A stretch of 40,349 nt of DNA from CAJXZP01 sp041563475 (GTDB lineage Bacteria > Bacteroidota > Bacteroidia > Flavobacteriales_G > Salibacteraceae), in NCBI GenBank assembly GCA_041563475.1, contig JBFFMY010000025.1, positions 1 to 40,349 on the forward strand, in the 5' to 3' direction. Within the stretch, counting starts at the first letter, position 1. Each line of letters starts with the position of its first letter. The position numbers were made by a program, and so were the translations under genes. Of this stretch, positions 32,719 through 40,349 are shown piece after piece. Below the pieces are notes generated by a model. The model was not told the DNA's origin. It saw nothing but the letters and a program-made list of their open reading frames with translations, and ran no database searches.

Positions 32719-32858
32719 AGTAAAAAATTGGTTAGTGTAAAAATAACACTATCTTAGCTTTATCTTTTAATAATGTTGGAAACTTATGAAATGTTTAAAG
32801 CGTTATTTACTGGGTAAACTATTAATTTCGCAGTCGTATTAATACAAAATTATTTCAC

Positions 32859-34862
32859 ATGTCTTCTGAAAAAAATATGATTGCCGAAACTGCGAAAATT
32901 ATTCGCGGACTATCAATGGATGGTGTACAACGTGCCAATTCCGGTCACCCAGGAATGCCTATGGGAATGGCTGATATAGCCGCGGTTCTATGGACCAATC
33001 ATTTAAATTACAATCCCAACAATCCACTTTGGTTTAACCGCGATAGGTTCGTTTTGTCAAATGGACATGGGAGTATGTTAATTTATAGTTTGCTGCATCT
33101 CTACGGATATGATTTATCTATAAATGATTTAAAAGACTTTCGTCAATGGGGAAGCAAAACCCCTGGGCATCCAGAAAACCATATTACTCCTGGAGTTGAA
33201 ACAACAACCGGTCCCTTAGGTCAAGGTATTGCGAATGCGGTGGGTATGGCAATGGCAGAAGCATCTTTAGCCGGTAGGTACAATAAAGAAGACAATAATA
33301 TTATTGATCACTTTACCTATGTTTTTATTGGTGATGGGGATTTAGAAGAAGGTATTTCTCACGAAGCGTGTTCATTAGCGGGTCATCATAAACTTGGAAA
33401 ATTGGTGGTTTTATACGATGATAACAGTATTACAATTGATGGTGCTACAAATTTAAGTTTTACAGAAGACACACGTAAACGTTTCGAATCTTACGGATGG
33501 CATTTTCAGTCTTGTGATGGGCATGATTTGGAGGCGATAGATACGGCCATCGATAATGCAAAATCGGAAGAAAACATGCCGAGTATTATTGCATGTAAAA
33601 CAGTAATTGGTTTTGGAAGTCCTAAAAAAGCGGGAACGGCATCTGCTCACGGAGAACCTTTAGGAGCAGAAGAAATTGCGGTAACGAAAAAAGCCTTGGG
33701 TCTTCCTTTAGAAGAGTTTTATGTTTCTGAGGAAGTGAAGAATTTTTGTTTGCAATCCGGAAATGAAGGTGTAGAAACAGAAGAGGAATGGGACTTGCAA
33801 TTGGCAAATTTCACCAATCTCTATCCAGAAGAAGGCAAGCAATTAAAAGAACTTATCTCGGGTAAAATTGATTTCACGAAAGTGGTATTACCCACTTTTG
33901 ATGCAGGCAAATCGGTAGCAACTAGATCAGCCTCGGGGGATGTTTTAAATGCGATTGTATCGAAATTACCTTTATTAATTGGAGGTTCTGCCGATTTAAG
34001 TCCATCAAATAAAACATTTCCGAAATCAGAGACTGCCTTTACTCCTGAAAATAGAAAAGGTCGTTATATCCATTATGGAATTCGTGAACATGCCATGGCT
34101 GCCATTATGAATGGAATGAATCTACATGGAGGTGTTGTACCGTATTCTGGAACTTTCTTTGTTTTTTCTGATTATATGCGTCCCGCAATGCGAATGGCCG
34201 CTTTAATGAATGTTCAAGCTATTTATGTTCTAACACACGATTCAATTGGGTTAGGAGAAGATGGTCCTACGCATCAACCTGAATCGCATCTTGTATCCTT
34301 GCGTTCAATCCCGAACATGTCCGTTATTCGTCCAATGTGCGCAGATGAAACTGCACAAGCTTGGAAACTGGCTTTAGCGAATACTACTGGACCAACATCT
34401 TTGGTTTTGACTAGACAAAATTTACCGGTATTGGATCGTAAATCAGGTACGTATGCCTCGGCCGAATTAACGGAGAAAGGAGCTTACGTGTTAACAGAGG
34501 ACCCTAATTATAACGTGATTTTATTGGCATCTGGATCTGAGGTAGAAATTGCTTTAGATGCAAAAGATACCTTGAATGATGAAGGAATTAAAGTTCGAGT
34601 TATTTCCGTTCCGTCAATGGATTTGTTTGAAAAACAAAACGAAGAATACAAAAATTCCATTTTACCAAGAAACGGATCGGTTAGAGTAGCTGTGGAGGCG
34701 GGCTCAACAATGCCATGGTACAAATACGTAGGAATTAAAGGAGCTGTTGTTGGAATGGATTCATTTGGAGCCTCCGCACCGTACCAAATTTTATACGAAA
34801 AATTTGGAATTACTGCAGAAAATGTGGTTAAAGAAGTGAAGCAAAGATTGGAATTGAATTAA
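32859..34862 (+). CDS. tkt: Transketolase
   Basis: 667 aa, full-length single-chain enzyme. It transfers two-carbon ketol units in the pentose phosphate pathway with thiamine diphosphate and a divalent metal. Visible: RANSGHPGMPMGMADI (His30), GPLGQGIANAVGMA, the diphosphate motif GDGDLEEGISHEACSLAGHH (GDG at 158-160, with the later NS.. metal ligands DDNSITIDG), GSPKKAGTASAHGEPL, IHYGIREHAMAAIMNG containing the catalytic Glu, THDSIGLGEDGPTHQP and SVPSMDLFEKQ. A near-consensus box TAATTTCG lies about 35 bases upstream. GAPDH follows 103 bases downstream on the same strand, giving a small central-carbon cluster. Confidence 0.97.
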   Translation: MSSEKNMIAETAKIIRGLSMDGVQRANSGHPGMPMGMADIAAVLWTNHLNYNPNNPLWFNRDRFVLSNGHGSMLIYSLLHLYGYDLSINDLKDFRQWGSKTPGHPENHITPGVETTTGPLGQGIANAVGMAMAEASLAGRYNKEDNNIIDHFTYVFIGDGDLEEGISHEACSLAGHHKLGKLVVLYDDNSITIDGATNLSFTEDTRKRFESYGWHFQSCDGHDLEAIDTAIDNAKSEENMPSIIACKTVIGFGSPKKAGTASAHGEPLGAEEIAVTKKALGLPLEEFYVSEEVKNFCLQSGNEGVETEEEWDLQLANFTNLYPEEGKQLKELISGKIDFTKVVLPTFDAGKSVATRSASGDVLNAIVSKLPLLIGGSADLSPSNKTFPKSETAFTPENRKGRYIHYGIREHAMAAIMNGMNLHGGVVPYSGTFFVFSDYMRPAMRMAALMNVQAIYVLTHDSIGLGEDGPTHQPESHLVSLRSIPNMSVIRPMCADETAQAWKLALANTTGPTSLVLTRQNLPVLDRKSGTYASAELTEKGAYVLTEDPNYNVILLASGSEVEIALDAKDTLNDEGIKVRVISVPSMDLFEKQNEEYKNSILPRNGSVRVAVEAGSTMPWYKYVGIKGAVVGMDSFGASAPYQILYEKFGITAENVVKEVKQRLELN

Positions 34863-34965
34863 TGACTAAAAATCTCTAAGGTCGATTAGAAGAAATTCAA
34901 AACAGTTTAGCTCACATAGGTTGAAAGATTTTAAAGAAAAGAAGAAAATTTAAACAAATCAAAAT

Positions 34966-35964
34966 ATGAAAAGAATTGCTATTAATGGTTTTGGAAGAAT
35001 AGGTAGATTGACCCTAAGAAATTTGTTAAGTGAAAATGATGTCGAGGTAGTTGCGATTAACGATTTAACCTCAGCGGAAACAAGTGCGCATTTATTTAAA
35101 TATGACACGGCACATGGTAAGTATGATGCACCTGTAAGTTCGAGCACAAACACCATCCATATCGGGAATAATAAAATCGCCTATTCCAGTATTAAAAACC
35201 CGGAAGAATTGCCTTGGGCGGAATTAAAAGTAGATATTGTATTAGAATGTACTGGTGTTTTTAGGACCGAAGAGTTGATTCAAAAACATATCTCAGCAGG
35301 AGCAAAAAAGGTTCTGTTATCCGCTCCAGCCAAAGGAGGAAATATTCCTTTTGTAGTTATGGGAGTTAATGATAGCGTTATTAATGCGGATTTAAAAATA
35401 TTATCTAATGCTTCGTGTACTACGAATTGTTTGGCTCCAGTTGTTAAAGTAATCGATGAAAAGTGGGGTATTAAACAAGGGTTTGTTACTACTACGCATG
35501 GTTATACTGCGGATCAACGGTTACAAGATTCTCCGCATTCTGATTTGCGTAGAGCACGCGCTGCTGCCCAAAACATTATCCCTACTTCCACAGGAGCAGC
35601 AATTGCGGTAGGTAAAGTTTTACCTCACTTACAGGGTAAACTAAGTGCAAGTGCGTTAAGGGTTCCTGTAATCACAGGGTCATTAATTGAATTAACATGT
35701 GTTGTCAACAAAGAGGTATCAATTGAGGAAATTAATGCAGCTTTTAAAGATGCTGCAGAAACAAACTTAAAAGGGATATTGGAGTATAATACGGATGAAA
35801 TTGTGTCTAGTGATATAATTGGAAATAAATACTCCTCTATATTTGATGCCCCTCTAACGGATGTTCAAGGAAATTTAATTAAAGTAACCAGTTGGTACGA
35901 TAATGAATCAGGATATTCTGCTCGCATGTCTGACTTAACGGTAAAAATGAGTAAACTAATGTAA
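34966..35964 (+). CDS. gap: Glyceraldehyde-3-phosphate dehydrogenase, type I
   Basis: 332 aa. It oxidises glyceraldehyde 3-phosphate with NAD+ and phosphate in glycolysis. NAD-binding INGFGRIGRL at 6-15 and Asp33 (INDL) indicate NAD rather than NADP preference; the active site is SNASCTTNCLAPV with Cys151 and His178 in THGYTADQRLQDSPH; the phosphate-site block RRARAAAQNIIPTSTGAA and C-terminal WYDNESGYSARM are complete. It follows tkt without a recognisable terminator, so co-transcription is possible. Hydrated NADH, a by-product of this enzyme, is the substrate of the Nnr repair enzyme encoded earlier in the window. Confidence 0.97.
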   Translation: MKRIAINGFGRIGRLTLRNLLSENDVEVVAINDLTSAETSAHLFKYDTAHGKYDAPVSSSTNTIHIGNNKIAYSSIKNPEELPWAELKVDIVLECTGVFRTEELIQKHISAGAKKVLLSAPAKGGNIPFVVMGVNDSVINADLKILSNASCTTNCLAPVVKVIDEKWGIKQGFVTTTHGYTADQRLQDSPHSDLRRARAAAQNIIPTSTGAAIAVGKVLPHLQGKLSASALRVPVITGSLIELTCVVNKEVSIEEINAAFKDAAETNLKGILEYNTDEIVSSDIIGNKYSSIFDAPLTDVQGNLIKVTSWYDNESGYSARMSDLTVKMSKLM

Positions 35965-35999
35965 ATTTCTAGTTTCCATGATTTTGAAAAACGAACGTT

Positions 36000-36007
36000 T
36001 ACTTTTG
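36000..36007 (+). promoter_or_regulatory. -7 element almost touching the start codon (leaderless candidate)
   Basis: TACTTTTG, perfect TAnnTTTG, ends 5 bases before ATG 36013. The transcript would start at or within a base or two of the ATG. Confidence 0.5.
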
Positions 36008-36012
36008 TAGAT

Positions 36013-36630
36013 ATGCGTTTATCTCAAATTGATTTTTCCAAAGTTCCAAGGCCTATACTAATTGAAACAATCAAGAAGCAAATTGCTTCTGGGGTTGATG
36101 ATTTTCAACAAATTAAGTCTACTCAACCTTCCACTGTAAATAAGCCAAATTTCCATGTAGTAACGGATACTTTTAAAGTCGATAGGAACATTGAAACCGT
36201 TTTTAATCATTATATCTCCTCCAATCCATCTCAATCGTGGGATGGAGGAGATTTAGTTGCTTTTGGACTTGCAATTGATAAAAATAATGGAAAGGTGTAT
36301 TATCCGAATCAGGATTATCCCGGTTTAAAGGTTGGCCAAGTATTTTATATCTATATGAATCTTCTCGGACTAAAAAAGATAGGAGTTGGTCAGGAAATTA
36401 TTAAAACGGATCTACATACTCACACTATAATATTCAGTTATATCGAAGGAGGCCTAAGCCAAGGTATGCAGGAAATTATTTTTAGTCCCGTTTCGAATAC
36501 GGAAACGCGAATTGATCATACATCTTATTACAAAGGGAAATCTTGGTTTAGAGATAAATATTTGTATCCCTATTTTCATAGTTTAGTGGTAAAGAAATTT
36601 CATGAGAATCTTAAAAAATCCTTAAAATAA
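36013..36630 (+). CDS. Protein of unknown function, SRPBCC-like
   Basis: 205 aa, no signal peptide. The N-terminus (MRLSQIDFSKVPRPILIETI) is helical; from about residue 50 the pattern FHVVTDTFKVDRNIETVFNH, then HTIIFSYIEGGLSQGMQEII, then RIDHTSYYKGKSWFRDKYLY and a long C-terminal helix (HSLVVKKFHENLKKSLK) follows the beta-helix-beta layout of START/SRPBCC ligand-binding proteins. This is a fold guess, not a recognised family. The ATG at 36013 is the only plausible start; the next Met is more than 100 residues inside. The promoter box ends 5 bases before it, so the mRNA may be leaderless. Confidence 0.7.
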   Translation: MRLSQIDFSKVPRPILIETIKKQIASGVDDFQQIKSTQPSTVNKPNFHVVTDTFKVDRNIETVFNHYISSNPSQSWDGGDLVAFGLAIDKNNGKVYYPNQDYPGLKVGQVFYIYMNLLGLKKIGVGQEIIKTDLHTHTIIFSYIEGGLSQGMQEIIFSPVSNTETRIDHTSYYKGKSWFRDKYLYPYFHSLVVKKFHENLKKSLK

Positions 36631-36660
36631 TAAATGAAGTAAATGATTTCAATATTATTT

Positions 36661-36668
36661 TAGTTTTG
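36661..36668 (+). promoter_or_regulatory. -7 element almost touching the start codon (leaderless candidate)
   Basis: TAGTTTTG, perfect TAnnTTTG, ends 4 bases before ATG 36673. As with the preceding gene, the transcript would begin at the ATG. Confidence 0.5.
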
Positions 36669-36672
36669 CTAC

Positions 36673-36984
36673 ATGAAAGTATTGTCGTTCATCCTTGCAT
36701 TTTTCACGTTTTCATTAAGCATGTTCCCATGTGATGATGAATTGATGGTGTCTTCGGTGGGCGAAACTGAAATTACAGATAGTGATCACAACGGGCATCC
36801 ATGTGAAAGTGGAGTAGACTATTGTTCCCCATTTTGTGTGTGTGCCATTACCATAGTTGAAGATTTTAGTTCTATGAATATTTCATCCCTAGAAACCCAA
36901 GAATTTCAGGTAATTAAATTTTCTTACTTAGCTCCTTTTTCTCGAGGGATTTCTTCCTCCGTTTTTCAACCACCTCGAATCTAG
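36673..36984 (+). CDS. Small exported Cys/His-rich protein next to metal efflux pump (DUF6660-like)
   Basis: 103 aa with a signal peptide (MKVLSFILAFFTFSLSMFP). The mature part contains DSDHNGHPCESGVDYCSPFC and VCA, i.e. His, Asp and Cys residues in a possible metal-binding cluster, and ends without further cysteines. I recall small proteins of this type (DUF6660) being encoded just before CzcA/CusA pumps in Bacteroidota; here the pump gene starts 143 bases downstream. A periplasmic metal-sensing or metal-carrying role is plausible but inferred. ATG 36673 gives a complete signal peptide; it lies 4 bases after a perfect -7 box. Confidence 0.75.
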   Translation: MKVLSFILAFFTFSLSMFPCDDELMVSSVGETEITDSDHNGHPCESGVDYCSPFCVCAITIVEDFSSMNISSLETQEFQVIKFSYLAPFSRGISSSVFQPPRI

Positions 36985-37127
36985 ATTTTTTGTCGGATTG
37001 TAGCCCAAAATCGGTTCGGTTTAAGTGGATCTCTTTATCTTTTTAACAGAGAGTTCTCGTATAAAAAATAGTAATCAATGAAGCAATTCTCTTGTCAGAA
37101 TAGTTAGTTCATTAAATCTAGTTTAAA

Positions 37128-40100
37128 ATGATAGATAAAATCATTTCCTTTTCAATAAAGAATAAGTTACTGGTATTCATGTTAGTATCTGTAATTATTG
37201 GGTGGGGAATTTATTCTGTTTTCCAATTACCGGTAGATGCGGTACCCGATATCACCAACAATCAGGTGCAAGTCATAACCACTTCAAAAAATCTCTCAAC
37301 GCAAGACATTGAGCAGTTTATTACATATCCAGTAGAGTTAGAAATGGCCAATTTACCGGGTTTAGTTGAGATTAGGTCTGTTTCCAAATTCGGGCTCTCC
37401 GTGGTAACTGTTGTGTTTGAGGAGTCTATGGGGACTTACCTTCCAAGGCAGCTGATTGCAGAGAAAATTAAAATTGCTTCGGAGAATATCCCTGACGGGT
37501 TTGGCACACCAGAAATGGGTCCAATATCAACAGGCTTAGGAGAAATATACCAGTACGTTGTGGATGTAAAACCTGAATTTAAGGACAAGTATAACGTAAT
37601 GGAGTTAAGAACAATTCAAGACTGGGTTATAAAAAGGCAACTATCGGGGATTGAGGGTGTAGTTGAGATTAATACTTGGGGTGGAAAATTAAAGCAGTAT
37701 GAGGTGGCTATAAATCCTGAAAAGTTACGCTCCATGAATATTTCGATAACGGAAGTGTTTAATGCCATTGAATCAAATAATAGTGTTACTGGGGCTGGGT
37801 ACATCGAAAAAAACAGCCAAAGTTATTTCATACGTGGTGAAGGTTTAATAACAAGTGCAGAGGACATTGAAAATATTGTGGTTTCCTTATTTAATCAAAT
37901 TCCAGTTCGCGTTCGAGATGTTGCAGAAGTTGGATTAGGTTATGCTCCACGGTTTGGCGCAATTACCGGGAATGGGCAAGGAGAAAAAGTAATGGGACAA
38001 ATTATGCTCCTTAAGGATGCGAATACCAACGAAGTTTTGGAGCGGGTTAAAAAACGTGTGGCTGAAGTGCAAAAAAATCTTCCTGAAGGGGTGTATATAA
38101 ATCCATTTTTAGAACGTGGAGAATTAATTGAAAAAACTACGGCAACCGTTTTTGAAAATCTTGTATTAGGGGCTTTAATTGTAATATTTATTGTGGTTCT
38201 CCTATTAGGGAATTGGAGAGCAGGGTTATTAATCGCTTCTATTATCCCATTGAGTTTGTTATTTGCCATTTCGTTGATGAATTATTTTGACATTTCCGCG
38301 AATTTAATGTCGCTAGGTGCAATTGATTTTGGGATTATTATTGACGGAGCCATAATTATCGTAGAGTATGTTTTATTTACTATGTCGCGAAATAATGAGA
38401 CTCTTCAACGCTTGTCAGGGAAAGAACTCCAATTTGAAAAAGATAACATTGCCCAATATTCATCTAGTAAAATGATGAAATCAGCCATTTTTGGTCAAGT
38501 AATTATTCTCATCGTATTTATACCCATTTTAACCCTTACGGGTGTTGAGGGTAAAATGTTTAGACCTATGGCGTTAACCTTTGGTTTTGCATTATTGGGT
38601 GCAATGGTTTTAGGGTTGACTTATATCCCGGCCATGGCCGCCATTTTTTTAAAACCATCAATAGAAAATCCTAAAAGTATTTCGTCCCGAATCACTCATT
38701 TTTTGGAAAAGATTTATGAACCAAGTATCCATTTAGCCATTACGTATAAAAAAACGGTATTAGGAATTTCTTTGATGTTTCTCGTTGTAAGTTTTTCTCT
38801 TTTTAGTCAAATGGGAGGGGAGTTTATCCCTCAATTAGATGAAGGTGATTTAGTTGTTCAGCCTAATATTCCAACAGGAACTTCTTTGTCGGAAACCATA
38901 GAATTATCCTCTATGATGGAAAAAATATTACTCGATTTTGATGAGGTAGATCAAGTGGTAAGTAGAATTGGTGCCGCTGAGGTTCCAACAGATCCTATGA
39001 ATATGGAAGAAATTGATGTTATTATCAAACTTAAACCTAAAGGCGATTGGATAGTGACTAACGATAAGGAGGAACTTATTGCTTTGATGAATGAAAAACT
39101 ATCCATAATACCCGGAATTGAATATGAGTTCACCCAACCTATTGAAATGCGGTTTAATGAGCTAATTACCGGAGTAAGATCAGATGTTGCCATTAAACTT
39201 TTTGGAGATGATTTGAAGGTTTTAGCGAATAAAGGAAAAGAAATTAAAAATCTAATATCTACCGTTCCTGGTGCAGCGGATATTATTCTAGAAAAGACGG
39301 AGGGACTTCCTCAAATGTTGGTGAAGTACGATAGAAATAAAATTGCTCAGTATGGATTAAATATCAAAGAACTAAATAAAATTGTTCAAATGAATTTCTC
39401 TGGAATTAGTGCCGGAAGCATTTACGAAGGAGAAAAAAGATTTGATTTGGTAGTACGCCTGGAAGAAGAGCAAAGGCAGTCTTTAGAGGATTTAAAAGGA
39501 CTGTTTGTAGAACTACATAATGGGAATCAAATTCCTTTAAAAGAGGTAGCTCAAATTACTTACCAATATGGGCCTGCAAAGATTTCTAGAGTAGATACAA
39601 AACGAAGAATAGGTGTTGGCGTTAATGTGCGCGATAGAGATTTGGAATCGGTCGTAATAGATATTCAAAATATTTTGGATGAAAAGTTAGAATTACCGTT
39701 GGGGTACTACCTATCCTATGGTGGACAATTTGAAAATTTGGAACATGCAAAATCTAGGTTGATGCAAGCGGTTCCAGTAGCATTAATTCTAATTTTCTTT
39801 TTCCTTTTCATGGCATTTGGATCGGCTAAAGAAGCTATGTTGGTTTATACGGCTATTCCACTTGCTGCAACCGGTGGAATTTGGTTATTGTGGTTGCGTG
39901 ATTTACCGTTTAGTATTTCTGCAGGGGTAGGATTTATAGCGCTTTTTGGAATTGCAACATTAAACGGAATTGTACTTATTGAACATTTTAAGGAATTGAA
40001 AGAAAAAGGAGTAAACACAATGAAAGAAATAATTATAATGGGAACTAAACAGCGTATACGACCAGTCGTTCTGACAGCGCTTGCTGCAGCATTAGGATTT

Positions 40101-40349
40101 GTGCCCATGGCTATTTCAACGGGTGCGGGGGCAGAAGTTCAACGACCTTTGGCTACGGTGGTAATAGGAGGTTTGGTCACTTCAACATTGCTTACACTTA
40201 TTATTTTACCAATACTTTTTGGGATGTTTGAAAAACTAAAATTTCCGGTGCTAAAAAGGCGTAAAAAAAATCCAAATATTTCGATGTTAATAGTGCTTTT
40301 TATCCTCCCTATTTTGGGTCAAACGCAGACATTAAATATTGAGGAACTT
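37128..40349 (+). CDS. CzcA/CusA-family heavy-metal RND efflux pump, probably fused to a TolC-like domain (3' end beyond window)
   Basis: An open frame of 1074 codons from ATG 37128 to the window edge. Features: first helix (NKLLVFMLVSVIIGW), PVDAVPDITNNQVQV, the pore-domain blocks of HME-type RND pumps, and the proton-relay helix DFGIIIDGAIIIVE (Asp400, Asp406, Glu413). That DFG/DGA/E pattern is typical of Co/Zn/Cd/Ni-type rather than Cu/Ag-type members. The twelfth helix ends near residue 1038 (VVIGGLVTSTLLTLIILPIL), where CzcA/CusA proteins normally stop. Here the frame continues without stop into a basic linker and a second hydrophobic, signal-like segment, MLIVLFILPILGQTQTLNIE (from residue 1053), which resembles the start of a TolC-type outer-membrane factor. 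The protein acts in the inner membrane and periplasm, exporting divalent metal. Confidence 0.9.
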   Translation, partial: MIDKIISFSIKNKLLVFMLVSVIIGWGIYSVFQLPVDAVPDITNNQVQVITTSKNLSTQDIEQFITYPVELEMANLPGLVEIRSVSKFGLSVVTVVFEESMGTYLPRQLIAEKIKIASENIPDGFGTPEMGPISTGLGEIYQYVVDVKPEFKDKYNVMELRTIQDWVIKRQLSGIEGVVEINTWGGKLKQYEVAINPEKLRSMNISITEVFNAIESNNSVTGAGYIEKNSQSYFIRGEGLITSAEDIENIVVSLFNQIPVRVRDVAEVGLGYAPRFGAITGNGQGEKVMGQIMLLKDANTNEVLERVKKRVAEVQKNLPEGVYINPFLERGELIEKTTATVFENLVLGALIVIFIVVLLLGNWRAGLLIASIIPLSLLFAISLMNYFDISANLMSLGAIDFGIIIDGAIIIVEYVLFTMSRNNETLQRLSGKELQFEKDNIAQYSSSKMMKSAIFGQVIILIVFIPILTLTGVEGKMFRPMALTFGFALLGAMVLGLTYIPAMAAIFLKPSIENPKSISSRITHFLEKIYEPSIHLAITYKKTVLGISLMFLVVSFSLFSQMGGEFIPQLDEGDLVVQPNIPTGTSLSETIELSSMMEKILLDFDEVDQVVSRIGAAEVPTDPMNMEEIDVIIKLKPKGDWIVTNDKEELIALMNEKLSIIPGIEYEFTQPIEMRFNELITGVRSDVAIKLFGDDLKVLANKGKEIKNLISTVPGAADIILEKTEGLPQMLVKYDRNKIAQYGLNIKELNKIVQMNFSGISAGSIYEGEKRFDLVVRLEEEQRQSLEDLKGLFVELHNGNQIPLKEVAQITYQYGPAKISRVDTKRRIGVGVNVRDRDLESVVIDIQNILDEKLELPLGYYLSYGGQFENLEHAKSRLMQAVPVALILIFFFLFMAFGSAKEAMLVYTAIPLAATGGIWLLWLRDLPFSISAGVGFIALFGIATLNGIVLIEHFKELKEKGVNTMKEIIIMGTKQRIRPVVLTALAAALGFVPMAISTGAGAEVQRPLATVVIGGLVTSTLLTLIILPILFGMFEKLKFPVLKRRKKNPNISMLIVLFILPILGQTQTLNIEEL

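Overview
This window comes from the chromosome of a low-GC, Gram-negative member of the Bacteroidota, most likely a marine Flavobacteriales (Cryomorphaceae/Flavobacteriaceae-like) bacterium. The evidence is: promoters of the phylum-specific TAnnTTTG type rather than TATAAT; almost no Shine-Dalgarno sequences; a huge secreted protease with a C-terminal type IX secretion sorting domain; many Bacteroidota-style lipoproteins; and a CusA-type efflux pump that appears fused to a TolC-like domain. No tRNA, rRNA, CRISPR array, insertion sequence or phage gene was recognised. The gene content is mostly chromosomal housekeeping plus envelope and metal functions.

Layout. 1-7118 (minus strand): the start of a YqgE/AlgH gene, a B12-binding radical SAM protein, and a two-gene NAD-linked formate dehydrogenase unit (molybdopterin alpha subunit plus a fused NuoE/NuoF-like diaphorase). 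7238-8740 (plus): bifunctional NAD(P)HX repair enzyme Nnr, divergent from the dehydrogenase. 8741-9595 has no protein gene but holds two tandem copies of a structured element, each ending in a strong minus-strand terminator. I interpret these as two 6S-like (6S-Flavo type) small RNAs. 9596-18494 (minus): family M49 dipeptidyl-peptidase lipoprotein, small TPR protein, exported truncated haemoglobin, a three-domain AraC-type regulator with an 11-bp palindrome in front of it, a DEAD-box RNA helicase, a secreted unknown and ClpB. 18735-19708 (minus): two independent genes for cysteine-rich exported proteins, one with 28 cysteines and a C-terminal EGKC motif. 19847-21588 (plus): a DUF481 outer-membrane barrel gene broken by one in-frame stop codon, and an L,D-transpeptidase-fold protein. 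21612-24978 (minus): CPBP protease, SRPBCC/GyrI-like protein, phosphoglycerate mutase GpmI.

25147-27281 (plus): DUF6263-like protein, MarC membrane protein, a 73-aa basic protein. 27531-27677 (minus): a probable 48-aa gene. 27955-32667 (plus): T9SS-exported subtilisin-like protease and a lipoprotein. 32859-36630 (plus): transketolase, GAPDH and an unknown protein. 36673 to the end (plus): a small Cys/His-rich exported protein followed by a CzcA/CusA heavy-metal RND pump that runs off the window.

The strongest leads beyond routine annotation are the duplicated 6S-like RNA locus with a shared upstream control block, the cysteine-rich lipoprotein, the nonsense-interrupted barrel gene, the RND/TolC fusion, and two genes whose -7 elements lie so close to ATG that their mRNAs should be leaderless. 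Family assignments come from recognising motifs in translations; no database search or folding program was run.
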